Below are positions 56,124 through 64,000 of a DNA stretch of 64,000 nt, one piece after another; the stretch's first letter is position 1, and each line of letters begins with the position of its first letter. The position numbers and the translations under genes were made by a program. A model generated the notes under the pieces. The model saw nothing but the letters and a program-made list of their open reading frames with translations. It searched no databases and had not been told where the DNA came from. The DNA lies in assembly GCA_002071085.1 (NCBI GenBank), contig MWEM01000001.1, forward strand, positions 37,104 to 101,103, read 5' to 3'. The stretch comes from Thermotogota bacterium ADurb.Bin062 (lineage in GTDB: Bacteria; Thermotogota; Thermotogae; MWEM01).

Positions 56124-57490
56124 GGTTCTCTTCCAAGTTCAATGGGTAAGAAAATAGTTATGTCAACCTTGGTACATCGAACCTGAGTTTTCCGAAGACC
56201 AAGAAGATCATCAACCTCAGGTATCGAAGTGTCTTGAATCCATAGGAGCGTTTTGTGATCGTTCTCAGCTTGGAATTGTTCCCTTCCATCACAGCGTTGG
56301 TCACCCGGTAGGTAAAATAGGCCATAATGCCTTTCAGATGAGTCAAAATCGCTTGGGCCCCTTTCAGCATTTCGGGGATTTTCGATTGTTGGCAGAGCTT
56401 GATCCAATGATGAAAGAATTTTCCTGCCCAGGATGGCTTTTGGTATTCGTACCCTCTTTTGAACATTTGGATCAAATTGTACGCCTTTACTGTATCCAGG
56501 TTAGCCTGGGTGAGGAATTCATCCAGTCGTTCTCTTTGGCTCTTTTTGAGCTTTTTGGGGTCTTTCAAAAGTAGATAGCGAATTTTGTTGAACCTTGGGA
56601 TGTTTTCTTTGCGTTCTCTGCGTCGAATACTATCCAGTACGTTGTTGAGAAGCTTCACGACGTGGAACTTGTCAAAGACGATCGTCGCTTTGGGAAAGGC
56701 TTCTTCTATCGCTGAAATAAAGGCTGGGGAGAGATCCATCACGACGGTCTCGATATCGTCAACCTTTCCTTCTTTCTCCTCATAGCGTTCTTTGAAAGAG
56801 AAAATAGACTCTTTTCCTTTCCCATCGGAAACGTGGACCACCTTGGCTCGTTCCAAGTCCATGAAGCTGGTCAGGTAAACATGCCCTTTTTTACGCGCCA
56901 CTTCATCTATGGAGAGTGTGGTAACCGGTTCTTCTGAGAAATCTTGAAATTTAACTTCTTTCTCTATGTAGTGCTCTAACACTCTCCAAATGCGGTTGTC
57001 ACTTACGTCGCATAACTGATGGACCTGCGCTACGCTGGTTAGTTGAGCCAAAGAAAGGAGCAGCGCTTCGAAGAAAAGCGTGAATCCGCTTCCTTCCCGA
57101 GCCCAGGGTACTTGTACTTGTTTGACACCCTCCGGCGTATAGATTCTCGGGACACGCGCGTGCAGATAGGTCTTATGCTGAAATAGGTTCATATGCCGCC
57201 ATTCTCGGATAACCGTATCGTGTACCCTACACAGCTCCCCTTTGTAGGGAAATTTCGCTCCTCGTTTGAAATCTACGCGGATGTGTATTTCAAGCCCCCT
57301 TACTTCTACATCGCTGATGTACCACGGTTCCACTAACCCTAGCACTTGCAAGAAAAAAACTGGAAGCCTGTCGATCATTTTATATACCCCCAATTGGCAT
57401 TTTTATTGGGCATTCTATCATAATCATTCAGTTTCGAATTCTTTTTTTACCCATAATATAGTTCTTAAACATATAACTGGTAAGAGAACC
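56124..57490 (-). mobile_element. Complete ISL3-family insertion sequence, 1367 bp
   Basis: The ends are inverted repeats: GGTTCTCTTCCAAGTT on the left and GGTTCTCTTACCAGTT read inward from the right, agreeing at 14 of 16 positions. An exact 8-bp duplication TTTAAAGA flanks it, the size expected for ISL3 elements. A single transposase gene fills the interior. Removing the IS and one duplication restores an 18-bp palindrome of the local repeat family, so the element landed inside that palindrome. The intact ends and gene suggest recent activity. Confidence 0.94.
56158..57378 (-). CDS. ISL3-family transposase
   Basis: The 406-residue protein has an N-terminal DNA-binding region (LEIHIRVDFKRGAKFPYKGE), then the DDE core: Asp in TTLSIDEVARKKGHVYLT, Asp in ETVVMDLSPAFISAIEEA with IVFDKFHVVKLLN after it, and Glu in NAVMEGNNSKLRTITKRSYG. 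It looks intact. I used the ATG at 57378; a TTG at 57393 would add five residues. The zinc-finger cysteines typical of many ISL3 transposases are not obvious at the N-terminus. Confidence 0.94.
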   Translation of the reverse strand: MIDRLPVFFLQVLGLVEPWYISDVEVRGLEIHIRVDFKRGAKFPYKGELCRVHDTVIREWRHMNLFQHKTYLHARVPRIYTPEGVKQVQVPWAREGSGFTLFFEALLLSLAQLTSVAQVHQLCDVSDNRIWRVLEHYIEKEVKFQDFSEEPVTTLSIDEVARKKGHVYLTSFMDLERAKVVHVSDGKGKESIFSFKERYEEKEGKVDDIETVVMDLSPAFISAIEEAFPKATIVFDKFHVVKLLNNVLDSIRRRERKENIPRFNKIRYLLLKDPKKLKKSQRERLDEFLTQANLDTVKAYNLIQMFKRGYEYQKPSWAGKFFHHWIKLCQQSKIPEMLKGAQAILTHLKGIMAYFTYRVTNAVMEGNNSKLRTITKRSYGFKTLRYLRLMIFLVFGKLRFDVPRLT

Positions 57491-57498
57491 TTTAAAGA
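57491..57498. repeat. Right target-site duplication of the IS (TTTAAAGA)
   Basis: Matches 56116-56123 exactly. Confidence 0.92.
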
Positions 57499-57552
57499 TT
57501 GGCGTTCTCAGGCGTTCCTAGAAAAGCTAAAACACCAAAAAAACCAAAAACA

Positions 57553-57570
57553 TGCCGAACTGAAGTTCGG
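57553..57570. repeat. 18-bp perfect palindrome
   Basis: GCCGAACTGAAGTTCGGC with flanks ACAT and GTTCCCAG; the consensus member of the family. Confidence 0.88.
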
Positions 57571-57585
57571 CGTTCCCAGTAAACA

Positions 57586-57603
57586 TGCCGAACTAAAGTT
57601 CGG
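57586..57603. repeat. 18-bp perfect palindrome
   Basis: GCCGAACTAAAGTTCGGC, 33 bp from the previous copy, same orientation and flanks; followed by repeated GGCGTTCCCA units (57601-57630). Confidence 0.88.
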
Positions 57604-57651
57604 CGTTCCCAGGCGTTCCCAGGGCGTTCCCAGCGCGCACAGGAACAAGGC

Positions 57652-57681
57652 GAAAAAAGAAGAGAGAATCTCTTCTCTCTT
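57652..57681 (-). terminator. Terminator of the sirtuin gene
   Basis: On the minus strand GAAGAGAG/CTCTCTTC with an 8-nt loop is followed by TTTTTT, 91 nt past the sirtuin stop. Confidence 0.8.
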
Positions 57682-57771
57682 CGATTTTCGTTTCTTCATC
57701 CTCTAAGGGGGAGGAGTTTTTTCAGGGGTACAACTTAGACGAACAATTTTCCGGGTTTATTTCGGTTACAG

Positions 57772-58557
57772 TTATTTGAATCGATCCCCCCGGTCGGTTT
57801 TTGGGTAGTCAGGGCTCGAGAAAACCCCGTAAAGCGCCTCCGAAAAGTCCCTCAACGGCATCACCAGCTTGCGGTCGGCGATGTCGTCCTGCGCCGTGTC
57901 CTGTTGGTCGACGATCGCCAAGTACGCGCCAGATCGTTTGGCCACTTCCGGGAGGTAGCCGGCGGGATACACCTGCAAGGAGCTCCCGAGCACGAGAAAG
58001 ACGTCGGCTTTTCTGCTCCAGTAGAAGGCGTTTTCCATGTTGCTTGTGTCGAGCGCTTCTCCGAAAAAAATGACATCTGGTTTCACGAGGCCGCCGCAGT
58101 CGTCGCACCTCGCCACTGGCGCGCGGGCGATCGCTTCCTTGATTCTTACCGCTGGAACGGCTTTACCACACTTCTGACAATGGCCTTGGGAGACACCCCC
58201 GTGCAGTTCGATGATCGCCCGGGTCCCGGCTTTCTGGTGCAGTCCGTCGATGTTTTGCGTGATCAGCATTTTCAAATATCCTTCCGATTCCAAAAGCGCC
58301 AACAAACGGTGAGTCACGTTCGGCTCGATCGAATCGAAGCGGTAGAGCTCTTCCTTGGCGAAACGGTAAAAGTAGGTGGGGTCCTGGTGGAAATAGTCGA
58401 TATTGAAGACAAGATTACGATCCCAGCGCGAGTAAAGGCCATCCGGGCTTCTGAAATCCGAGATGCCGCTGTCCGTACTGACCCCCGCGCCAGTCAAGAC
58501 CACCAAGGCTTGTGATTCTTCTATACGTCGGACGACCTCCCAAATCCGATTATCCAT
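57772..58557 (-). CDS. cobB: NAD-dependent protein deacylase (sirtuin)
   Basis: The 261-residue enzyme removes acyl groups from lysines using NAD. It shows VVLTGAGVSTDSGISDFRSP, TQNIDGLHQKAG, catalytic His in IIELHGG, a zinc site CQKCGKAV then CDDCGGLVKPDVIFFGE, and LVLGSSLQVYPAG. It resembles bacterial class sirtuins such as Thermotoga Sir2; whether it prefers acetyl or succinyl groups was not resolved. It overlaps the upstream transporter gene by 8 nt. Confidence 0.95.
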   Translation of the reverse strand: MDNRIWEVVRRIEESQALVVLTGAGVSTDSGISDFRSPDGLYSRWDRNLVFNIDYFHQDPTYFYRFAKEELYRFDSIEPNVTHRLLALLESEGYLKMLITQNIDGLHQKAGTRAIIELHGGVSQGHCQKCGKAVPAVRIKEAIARAPVARCDDCGGLVKPDVIFFGEALDTSNMENAFYWSRKADVFLVLGSSLQVYPAGYLPEVAKRSGAYLAIVDQQDTAQDDIADRKLVMPLRDFSEALYGVFSSPDYPKTDRGDRFK

Positions 58558-59248
58558 GGGTCAATGCCTCCTGTTCGAATTTTTTGCCCATCCTCCGCCC
58601 GAGATATACGAATGGGGTATCGCAAAGCGCCACCACGAACTTGTAGATATAGGTCGTCAGAACGATTTGCCACCACATCTCTATCGGGTAAAGCCCGAGG
58701 AAGGCGATCGAGCAGAAGATCAAAGTGTCGGCTATCTGACTGACGGCGGTTGCGAAGTTGTTGCGCCACCACAGGTGACGATCTCGGGTGAGGTTCTTCC
58801 ATTTGTGAAATAACCAGACGTCGAGGAACTGAGAGACGAAATAGGCGGTCAGACTGCCCAAGGCGACCCGTGGCATCAGCGAAAACAGCGCGCTGAGGTG
58901 AGGGGAGGCAAAGTCTTCCGGGTGCGGTGTGAACCACAAGGCCATCTGTGTGTAGAGCGTCAAGAAGAGCAGCGCGGTGAAGCCCAACCAAACCCCCTTA
59001 TTCGCCGCTTTCTGGCCATAGGTTTCTGACAAGATGTCGGTCGTCAGGTATATACTGCCGTACAACACGTTGCCGAGAGTGGTGGTCAACCCGAAGAGGT
59101 TCACCGTTTTCAAGACCTGTATATTGCAGATGATGATATTGGCGACGATGATGAGATAAAGCCCCTCTTTTCGAAAGGCCCGGAACAGGACCAAGACGAG
59201 CGATAGATCGACGAAGATAGAGATTGCGGCTAACCATTCGTTGCTCAA
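58550..59248 (-). CDS. yhhQ: Queuosine precursor transporter (YhhQ/DUF165)
   Basis: The 232-residue membrane protein has the family features NIIICNIQVLKTVNLFGLTT, GSIYLTTDILSETYG, LSALFSLMPRVALGSLTAYF, SQFLDVWLFHKWK and WWRNNFATAVSQIADTLIF, with about six helices. It takes up preQ0/preQ1 or queuine for tRNA modification. Start appears to be TTG at 59248 with GGAG about 11 nt upstream. No preQ1 riboswitch was recognised in front. Confidence 0.9.
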   Translation of the reverse strand: MSNEWLAAISIFVDLSLVLVLFRAFRKEGLYLIIVANIIICNIQVLKTVNLFGLTTTLGNVLYGSIYLTTDILSETYGQKAANKGVWLGFTALLFLTLYTQMALWFTPHPEDFASPHLSALFSLMPRVALGSLTAYFVSQFLDVWLFHKWKNLTRDRHLWWRNNFATAVSQIADTLIFCSIAFLGLYPIEMWWQIVLTTYIYKFVVALCDTPFVYLGRRMGKKFEQEALTHG

Positions 59249-59338
59249 CGAAGGAGGTCTCCTTTACGGAATTGTCTTAAAAGAGATACCGGGAACCGAG
59301 CCTTTGCGATAGCGGCGCTGTGATCTCGCACGGGCAAA

Positions 59339-59371
59339 CAAAAAAAGGGGGAGGATAGCCCCCTTTTTTTG
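59339..59371. terminator. Bidirectional terminator
   Basis: An A-run, GGGGG-AGGATAG-CCCCC and a T-run make a hairpin usable on both strands. It mainly ends the 60093-59383 gene. Confidence 0.88.
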
Positions 59372-59382
59372 TATTCCTTTCT

Positions 59383-60093
59383 TTACGGCAACCAGATAAT
59401 AATACTACAGCAAGAAGGAACCACAGTGGTTACAACCGGCGCTGGGGCGATTGGTTGAGGCGCCACTTGAAGCGGTACGGTCCCGGTGCAGTTCGAGAGC
59501 GGGAACGCGGGGAGCACGGTCACGGTTTGGTAGGTCACGACCGGAACCGCGACGACCGGAACCACCGCGACTGGCTGAGCGAACACCTGAGGTTGGTAGG
59601 TGGGCGTGTTCATAAAGGTATAGCGGCCTTCGGCTCCTAAAGAAACGGGCACGTACAGCCATCTTCTCTCTTGGGTTCGGTAGATCCTCAGCAGCGCGGT
59701 GTCTCCAGGCAGCGCCCGGTTCAGAAGGTACGCCATATCCTGCCAGCGATTGATATCATTGAAATAGTACTTCGCGCGCGCTTCCTTCAGCATAAACAAC
59801 TGGTCTCGCAGAGAATAGTCGGGGTTAAAGACGAAGGTTCTCCCCGTAGGAGGCAGTTCACAACAATGACTCCAGACCTTTCCCTCTCCGACTAAGACCG
59901 CTTCCGTGATGATGTCTCCGATGCAAATATGCCCGTAGGCTGGATAGTTCGGTTCAACTTTGTTGACATAGACGCCTTTGACTTTGCACCCGTCTATCGC
60001 CCCTTTGAAATTGTCGACGTAGATGCCCATCGTGATCGAAAAGGTCGAAATGGCCAAAAGCGCTAATAAAAGAAATACGAGAGATTTTTTCAT
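59383..60093 (-). CDS. Exported protein with PDZ-like domain and Val/Pro-rich tail
   Basis: The 236-residue protein has a signal peptide (LVFLLLALLAISTFS). The segment VKGVYVNKVEPNYPAYGHICIGDIITEAV (split here only for description: a ligand loop, then G-D-I-I) resembles a PDZ-type fold. Residues about 165-236 are very rich in Val, Pro and Ala, with repeats like VAVVPVVAVPVV and PIAPAPVV, and end in CCSIIIWLP. Function unknown; an envelope or extracellular structural role is possible. It is followed by two small lipoprotein genes upstream on the same strand. Confidence 0.72.
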   Translation of the reverse strand: MKKSLVFLLLALLAISTFSITMGIYVDNFKGAIDGCKVKGVYVNKVEPNYPAYGHICIGDIITEAVLVGEGKVWSHCCELPPTGRTFVFNPDYSLRDQLFMLKEARAKYYFNDINRWQDMAYLLNRALPGDTALLRIYRTQERRWLYVPVSLGAEGRYTFMNTPTYQPQVFAQPVAVVPVVAVPVVTYQTVTVLPAFPLSNCTGTVPLQVAPQPIAPAPVVTTVVPSCCSIIIWLP

Positions 60094-60122
60094 GCACTTC
60101 CCTCCTTAAACGGATGAAACGG

Positions 60123-60503
60123 CTACTCCCACGTGCCGATAGCCGTTTTGCCTACGACGAGCTCGCCCACGAAGGTCCGAACGGTCCCGTTATCGTTGAC
60201 AGAAAAACGAACGGTCTTCCCCTCGACAACTTTCGCATCCATAATCGTATAATTAACCGGTTTGGACGCGCCATCCAAGAATCCGTAATTACCTTCGAAC
60301 TCCTCCGAAGGCCACACTTTTGTCACGTTCAGTTCCGCGGCGGCATCGGACGGTACCGAACGGCCATCTCCCAAGAACACGCCCCAACCGGCGATTTTCC
60401 ACACCCCGTAGAGCCAATTGTAGGTGGCACTCGCGCAACCGACGAACAGGAAACTAAAAACCAACACGACCACAAGTACGCCTAGCAGTGTTTTTTTCTT
60501 CAT
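60123..60503 (-). CDS. Small lipoprotein of unknown function
   Basis: The 126-residue protein has a lipoprotein signal with lipobox LFVGC (Cys23). The mature part begins ASATYNWLYGVWKIAGWGVF and forms one small beta-rich domain ending in VGKTAIGTWE, similar in style to lipocalin-like domains. No family recognised. Confidence 0.75.
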   Translation of the reverse strand: MKKKTLLGVLVVVLVFSFLFVGCASATYNWLYGVWKIAGWGVFLGDGRSVPSDAAAELNVTKVWPSEEFEGNYGFLDGASKPVNYTIMDAKVVEGKTVRFSVNDNGTVRTFVGELVVGKTAIGTWE

Positions 60504-60569
60504 TATCCCACCTCCCAGATAAATTCCTTTGTTCTAATTATGAATAGACGATAAGTTCTTGTCGACAGT

Positions 60570-61232
60570 TTAGCCAGCCGTCGCAGCTGCTTCCCTGCTA
60601 CTATGAACCTGTATGAATGGTAGTGCAAAGAACGGAATTGGATAAAAGGGGTAGTATTCCCCTGGGGTATCTGTTGCCTTGTACACGGTGAACATATAGG
60701 GTTTGTTATCGATCAGCATCAAGGGCCACGCGACGATCATATCGGAATCCCACTCCGGTATGTCTAGATTCATTCTCATTTTTACGAGGATCCCCTTAGA
60801 AACGTAGGCGGGATGATTGCCGCACCATACCGGGCTTATTACGCGCGCACCGGTCGTGATATTGGGGATATCGATCTTTTCAGCGCTCACGAAGGTTACC
60901 TTTTTTGAGTAAACGGTCATAATAGCGATCACTAGTTCCAATACTTCGTACGCTTCTGAGCCCTTCGTCACACCCGTAGCCAGATGCACGTACGTGTTCA
61001 TAAAAGCGGTTAACACCGGATCGATCTCTCTGCCTTCAAAGCTCCGAACGTTTTCAAACTCCCCGGTAGACGGACCTAAAGGAATTTCTAAGGTCTTTAC
61101 GAGGTTATCAAAAGCGGTTACGAAATCCCTTCCTATCTTGTTCACGTCCAAAAACAGGTCTTTAAAGAACGTACAGGAAGTCATCAAGCACATAAAAAGG
61201 ATCACTATAACAAAAAGCCGAACCATTTTCAT
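60570..61232 (-). CDS. Lipoprotein of unknown function
   Basis: The 220-residue protein has a signal with lipobox LMTSC (Cys20) and a mature domain with no match I know (FENVRSFEGREIDPVLTAF, VLELVIAIMTVYSKKVTFV, NHPAYVSKGILVKMRM). It has a clear promoter at 61287-61315 and probably begins the three-gene group ending at 59383. Confidence 0.78.
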   Translation of the reverse strand: MKMVRLFVIVILFMCLMTSCTFFKDLFLDVNKIGRDFVTAFDNLVKTLEIPLGPSTGEFENVRSFEGREIDPVLTAFMNTYVHLATGVTKGSEAYEVLELVIAIMTVYSKKVTFVSAEKIDIPNITTGARVISPVWCGNHPAYVSKGILVKMRMNLDIPEWDSDMIVAWPLMLIDNKPYMFTVYKATDTPGEYYPFYPIPFFALPFIQVHSSREAAATAG

Positions 61233-61286
61233 GATGGTCCCCCCCGTTTTTGTTTTTTAGGATAGCAGAAGAGTAGAATCGGCTTC

Positions 61287-61315
61287 ATTATAACATAATT
61301 CCGGTGAATTCACAA
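61287..61315 (-). promoter_or_regulatory. Promoter of the exported-protein group
   Basis: On the minus strand TTGTGA (61315-61310), 17 bp, and extended TGTTATAAT (-10 at 61292-61287). Confidence 0.75.
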
Positions 61316-61334
61316 GAATCCGGCCTTTCTGTTT

Positions 61335-62750
61335 TCAGTCGACGATCTTTCCGGGATTGAGGATTCCGTTTGGATCGAAGGCATTTTTAATACGTCGTGT
61401 TAATTCCAGTACGGTCGGAGAAAGGACGGTGGAAAGGTATTTTTTCCGCTTGAGTCCGATGCCGTGTTCACCCGATAGGGTGCCTCCCAAGAGGACCGTT
61501 TCTCTATAGAGGTCATCCAACGCGTTCTCGATAGTCTCTTCCCACTGCTCGGTAGTGTAGCGGTGGTTCAAAAAGGTGACGTGGAGGTTCCCGTCGCCCG
61601 CGTGCCCGAAGTTGATCGTTTCCAGTCGGTACCGTTCTGAGATGTCCCGAACCTTTTCCACAATCTGTGGGATGCGGTTGATCGGGACGACGATATCCTC
61701 CATACAGTGCTCAGGGTAAAAGCTGGATACCGCCTCCGCGATCGCTTTACGCGCCTTCCATATCTTTTCCCGGGTGTTGCGGTTGTCGGCGACGTAGACT
61801 TCCAACGCGCCATATTTCAGGCACATCTCTCCTATACGCGTGTACTCGTCGAAGAGCAACCCTTTGTCGTTTTCTTCCAGCTCGATGATCAAATGCGCCC
61901 CGGCCGTCGCGTAGGGGAGCTCGCTGTTCAAAAACCGTCCGGTCAGCGCCAGAGACGCCTGATCCATAAATTCGATCGACGCTGGGAGCAGCTTCGCCTG
62001 TGTCATCATCTTCGGCACGAAGGCGATCGCGGTTTCGACGTCTTCGAAAGGGACCAATAGGGCGGCCGAATACTTCAACAGAGGGATCAATCGGAGCGTG
62101 ATCTTGGTCATAATCCCCAACGTGCCTTCCGAGCCGACCATCAGGCTCACGAAATCGTACCCGGTGACGTCTTTCACAAGTTTCCCGCCGAACCGTGCGA
62201 TTTGCCCGTCAGGAAGGACGACCTCCAAACCCATCACGTGCCGGCCCGTCGCGCCATATTTGATGACTTTGTTGCCACCCGCGTTTTCAGCCACGTTTCC
62301 TCCGATGAAAGAGGCATCGCTACTGCAAGGGTCACCGGCGTACAACAAGCCCGCGCTTTTGGCCGCTCTCTGTATCTCGTCGGTCACCACTCCCGGTTCC
62401 ACCGTGATCGTTAGCGTTTCTTTATCGAGCTCGAGAATCCGGTTCATACGCTCCAGCGACAGGACGATTCCGGAAAACACGGGCACGGCCCCTCCGGACA
62501 ACCCGGTTCCGGCGCCTCTGGGCGTGACGGGTATACGGTTTTCGTTCGCCCATTTCATAATCCGGGCGATCTCCTCGGTCGTTTCTGGGTACAACACGAT
62601 CTCCGGAAGGGCTCGGTACTTTTCCCCGCTGACCTCGTCGTGAGAGTACACCTTCAGCCGTTCTGGATCGACCGTATAGTGGCGATAAGCCATCAATGCC
62701 TGCAATTCTCCCATTCGTTCTTCCGTTAGCCGATTGTAGGCGTTGCTCAT
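61335..62750 (-). CDS. glcD: FAD-linked glycolate/lactate dehydrogenase (GlcD-like)
   Basis: The 471-residue enzyme has the PCMH-type FAD fold: PEIVLYPETTEEIARIMKWA, VTPRGAGTGLSGGAVPVFSG, AGDPCSSDASFIGGNVAENAGG, KYGATGRHVMGLEVVLPDGQ and the C-terminal GHAGDGNLHVTFL and GTLSGEHGIGLKRKKYL. It oxidises a 2-hydroxyacid such as D-lactate or glycolate. It overlaps etfA by 4 nt, which suggests that electrons pass to the electron-transfer flavoprotein, as in the lactate dehydrogenase/Etf complex of acetogens. Confidence 0.92.
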   Translation of the reverse strand: MSNAYNRLTEERMGELQALMAYRHYTVDPERLKVYSHDEVSGEKYRALPEIVLYPETTEEIARIMKWANENRIPVTPRGAGTGLSGGAVPVFSGIVLSLERMNRILELDKETLTITVEPGVVTDEIQRAAKSAGLLYAGDPCSSDASFIGGNVAENAGGNKVIKYGATGRHVMGLEVVLPDGQIARFGGKLVKDVTGYDFVSLMVGSEGTLGIMTKITLRLIPLLKYSAALLVPFEDVETAIAFVPKMMTQAKLLPASIEFMDQASLALTGRFLNSELPYATAGAHLIIELEENDKGLLFDEYTRIGEMCLKYGALEVYVADNRNTREKIWKARKAIAEAVSSFYPEHCMEDIVVPINRIPQIVEKVRDISERYRLETINFGHAGDGNLHVTFLNHRYTTEQWEETIENALDDLYRETVLLGGTLSGEHGIGLKRKKYLSTVLSPTVLELTRRIKNAFDPNGILNPGKIVD

Positions 62751-63763
62751 CGTCCCTCCCCCCTTTCCTTCTCCAATGCCGCGATGAGTTCGGGTAAGAT
62801 CTCAAAGAGATCGCCGCAGAGTCCGATATCGGCGATCTTGAAGATGCCGGCTTCAGGATCCTTGTTGATCGCGACGATGAACTCCGCGGTCTGCATACCG
62901 GCCAGATGTTGAACCGCGCCCGACACCCCGGCCGCCAAGTAGAACTTTGGGGACACCACTTTGCCGCTGAGACCCACTTGGTGGGGGTAGTCGATCCATT
63001 TCGCTTCCACGGTGGGTCGCGTCGCGCCCACACCGCCCCCCAGCAACTTCGCCAATTTCTCTAGCAAGGCGAAGTTCTCGGGTTTCTTCAATCCTTTCCC
63101 ACCGGTGACCACGACGTCGAGGTCCTGTATATTCGTGTAGTCGTCCGAAATCCTTTCGTGAGACAAGGGCACGATCTTGCTCGAAAAGCAACTTTCCGGC
63201 AGCTCCAGCTGCTCGACGGCGCCTTTTCGTTGGACGGGCACCGGTTTCGGAAAGGTTCTCGGACGAACCGTTGCCATTTGGGGGCGGTGGGTCGGGGTTT
63301 TGATGGTTGCCATAACGTTTCCTCCGATCGCCGGCCGCGTCTGCAACAACAACCCGGTTTCCGGTTCGATGTCCAGACCGGTGCAATCGGCGGTGAGCCC
63401 GGTGTGTAGGATCGCGGCCATCGCGGGTAAAAAGGTTCTGCCCGAGGTGGTCGCGGCGGCCAAAACGATCTGCGCGGGGTAGCGGCGTAGGACTTCGAGC
63501 CCGATCTTCACCGCGATCTCTTGATTAAAAAGCCCCAACCGGCTGTCCTCCACCAACAACGCCCGGTCGGCGCCGGCTTGGAACAGGGAGTCCACGGGCT
63601 CGTCCAGCCGATCGTAGAACAGCAGAACATCCACGGCCCCTTCGATTTTTCGGGCGAGTTCCGCCGCCTTGCCAGCGAGCTCAAAGGTTACCGGTAGGAT
63701 GTGGTTTTTTTTGACCTCGCTGATCACCAATATTCTAGGAATCACACGATTCTCTTTCTCCAT
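62747..63763 (-). CDS. etfA: Electron transfer flavoprotein alpha subunit
   Basis: EtfA holds the electron-carrying FAD. The 338 residues end with the conserved FAD domain: KLAKLLGGGVGATRPTVE, HQVGLSGKVVSPKFYLAAGV, SGAVQHLAGMQTAEFIVAIN and ADIGLCGDLFEILPELI. The protein starts directly with the alpha/beta domain and has no N-terminal ferredoxin module such as that of A. woodii LctC. I used the ATG at 63763 (GGAG upstream); GTG 63778 overlapping etfB is an alternative. Confidence 0.94.
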   Translation of the reverse strand: MEKENRVIPRILVISEVKKNHILPVTFELAGKAAELARKIEGAVDVLLFYDRLDEPVDSLFQAGADRALLVEDSRLGLFNQEIAVKIGLEVLRRYPAQIVLAAATTSGRTFLPAMAAILHTGLTADCTGLDIEPETGLLLQTRPAIGGNVMATIKTPTHRPQMATVRPRTFPKPVPVQRKGAVEQLELPESCFSSKIVPLSHERISDDYTNIQDLDVVVTGGKGLKKPENFALLEKLAKLLGGGVGATRPTVEAKWIDYPHQVGLSGKVVSPKFYLAAGVSGAVQHLAGMQTAEFIVAINKDPEAGIFKIADIGLCGDLFEILPELIAALEKERGEGR

Positions 63764-63774
63764 CTTTATCTCCT

Positions 63775-64000
63775 TCACAAGAGCGCTCGGTTCTTGAGTT
63801 CGCGGACGATCCGTTCGATCCCCGTCCGTATATCCGATAACGTGTAAACTTCACATTTGCGCTGGATCTTGGGATAGAACACCTTGCTCACGCGTGTCGG
63901 CGAGCCTATGAGTCCCAACTCGTCCTCGGGAATACTCAGATCGGCGGCTTTCACGATTTTCAGCGTCGCCGAGTGGCCCCGTTTCTTCCCCGCAAGGGTG
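63775..64000 (-). CDS. etfB: Electron transfer flavoprotein beta subunit, C-terminal part (cut by window edge)
   Basis: I translated about 74 residues on the minus strand. They include KIVKAADLSIPEDELGLIGS then PTRVSKVFYPKIQRKCEVYT, the EtfB C-terminal pattern, and end ELKNRALL. The gene continues beyond the right edge. The order etfB-etfA-glcD is a known arrangement for 2-hydroxyacid dehydrogenase complexes. Confidence 0.9.
   Translation of the reverse strand, partial: TLAGKKRGHSATLKIVKAADLSIPEDELGLIGSPTRVSKVFYPKIQRKCEVYTLSDIRTGIERIVRELKNRALL

Larger units (their letters stand above)
57499..57771. repeat. Repeat segment downstream of the sirtuin gene
   Basis: No gene seen. It holds the right half of the split palindrome, two perfect palindromes (57553 and 57586), short GGCGTTCCCA direct repeats (57601-57630) and the minus-strand terminator at 57652-57681. 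Confidence 0.8.

Overview
This is a bacterial chromosome window of moderate GC. The best guess is a Thermotogota-like anaerobe, but no rRNA or other phylogenetic marker settles it. The clues are an XRE-cupin regulator/speD/speE operon, an EF-P with a GRG-type loop like the one I remember from Thermotoga, a MarR-controlled heterodimeric ABC exporter of the TM287/288 type, and an etfB-etfA-glcD operon. Synergistota, which share the TRAP transporters and dipeptidases, are an alternative. Genes are densely packed, often overlap by 4 nt, and many starts have a clear GGAGG. Extended -10 boxes (TGNTATAAT) recur.

Layout: 1-1430 (-) polyamine operon with its own promoter and twin operators. 1569-5865 (+) flagellar basal-body operon flgB-flgC-fliE-flgA-flgH-flgI-rod-binding protein, then a terminator. 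12395-5867 (-) seven-gene housekeeping run: GNAT, rsgA, rpe, ligA, cysteine hydrolase, HAD phosphatase, lplA. 12662-13837 cinA. 13993-17587 TAXI-TRAP transporter (binding protein, DUF1850 protein, fused permease). 17588-18484 a repeat-rich region with a 108-bp tandem array. 18485-22663 a secreted coiled-coil/YD-type protein, a putative envelope protein and an SsnA-like amidohydrolase. 22988-29861 a probable peptide or amino-acid use operon: small secreted protein, TRAP/IT-like permease, 57-aa membrane protein, M14-like metallohydrolase and two tandem C69 dipeptidases. 30185-33834 efp, a mannose-1-phosphate guanylyltransferase gene and a CIRCE-controlled groEL with no groES beside it. 33880-38048 marR and the ABC exporter pair.

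38049-38804 repeats. 45240-38805 (-) rlmB-mutL-plsC-bifunctional nuclease-unknown-pepF. 45241-45773 repeats. 45774-49472 (+) Nat-type ABC transporter, RibD/DHFR-like reductase and HD-GYP protein. 54232-49540 (-) ABC-2 permease, mnmG, a NYN/PIN-like nuclease candidate and a nitroreductase. 55640-54354 (-) enolase. 55641-57771 repeats holding an ISL3-family insertion sequence with an exact 8-bp target duplication. 59248-57772 (-) queuosine-precursor transporter and sirtuin. 61232-59383 (-) three exported proteins of unknown role. 64000-61335 (-) etfB (partial), etfA and a glycolate/lactate dehydrogenase.

The most unusual material is (a) a family of 18-bp palindromes whose stems vary by compensatory changes and which is mixed with three or four other dispersed repeat families at five intergenic loci, (b) the 108-bp tandem array, (c) the peptide-use cluster with an atypical transporter set, and (d) the NYN-like protein after mnmG. 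No CRISPR array, tRNA, rRNA or prophage was seen.
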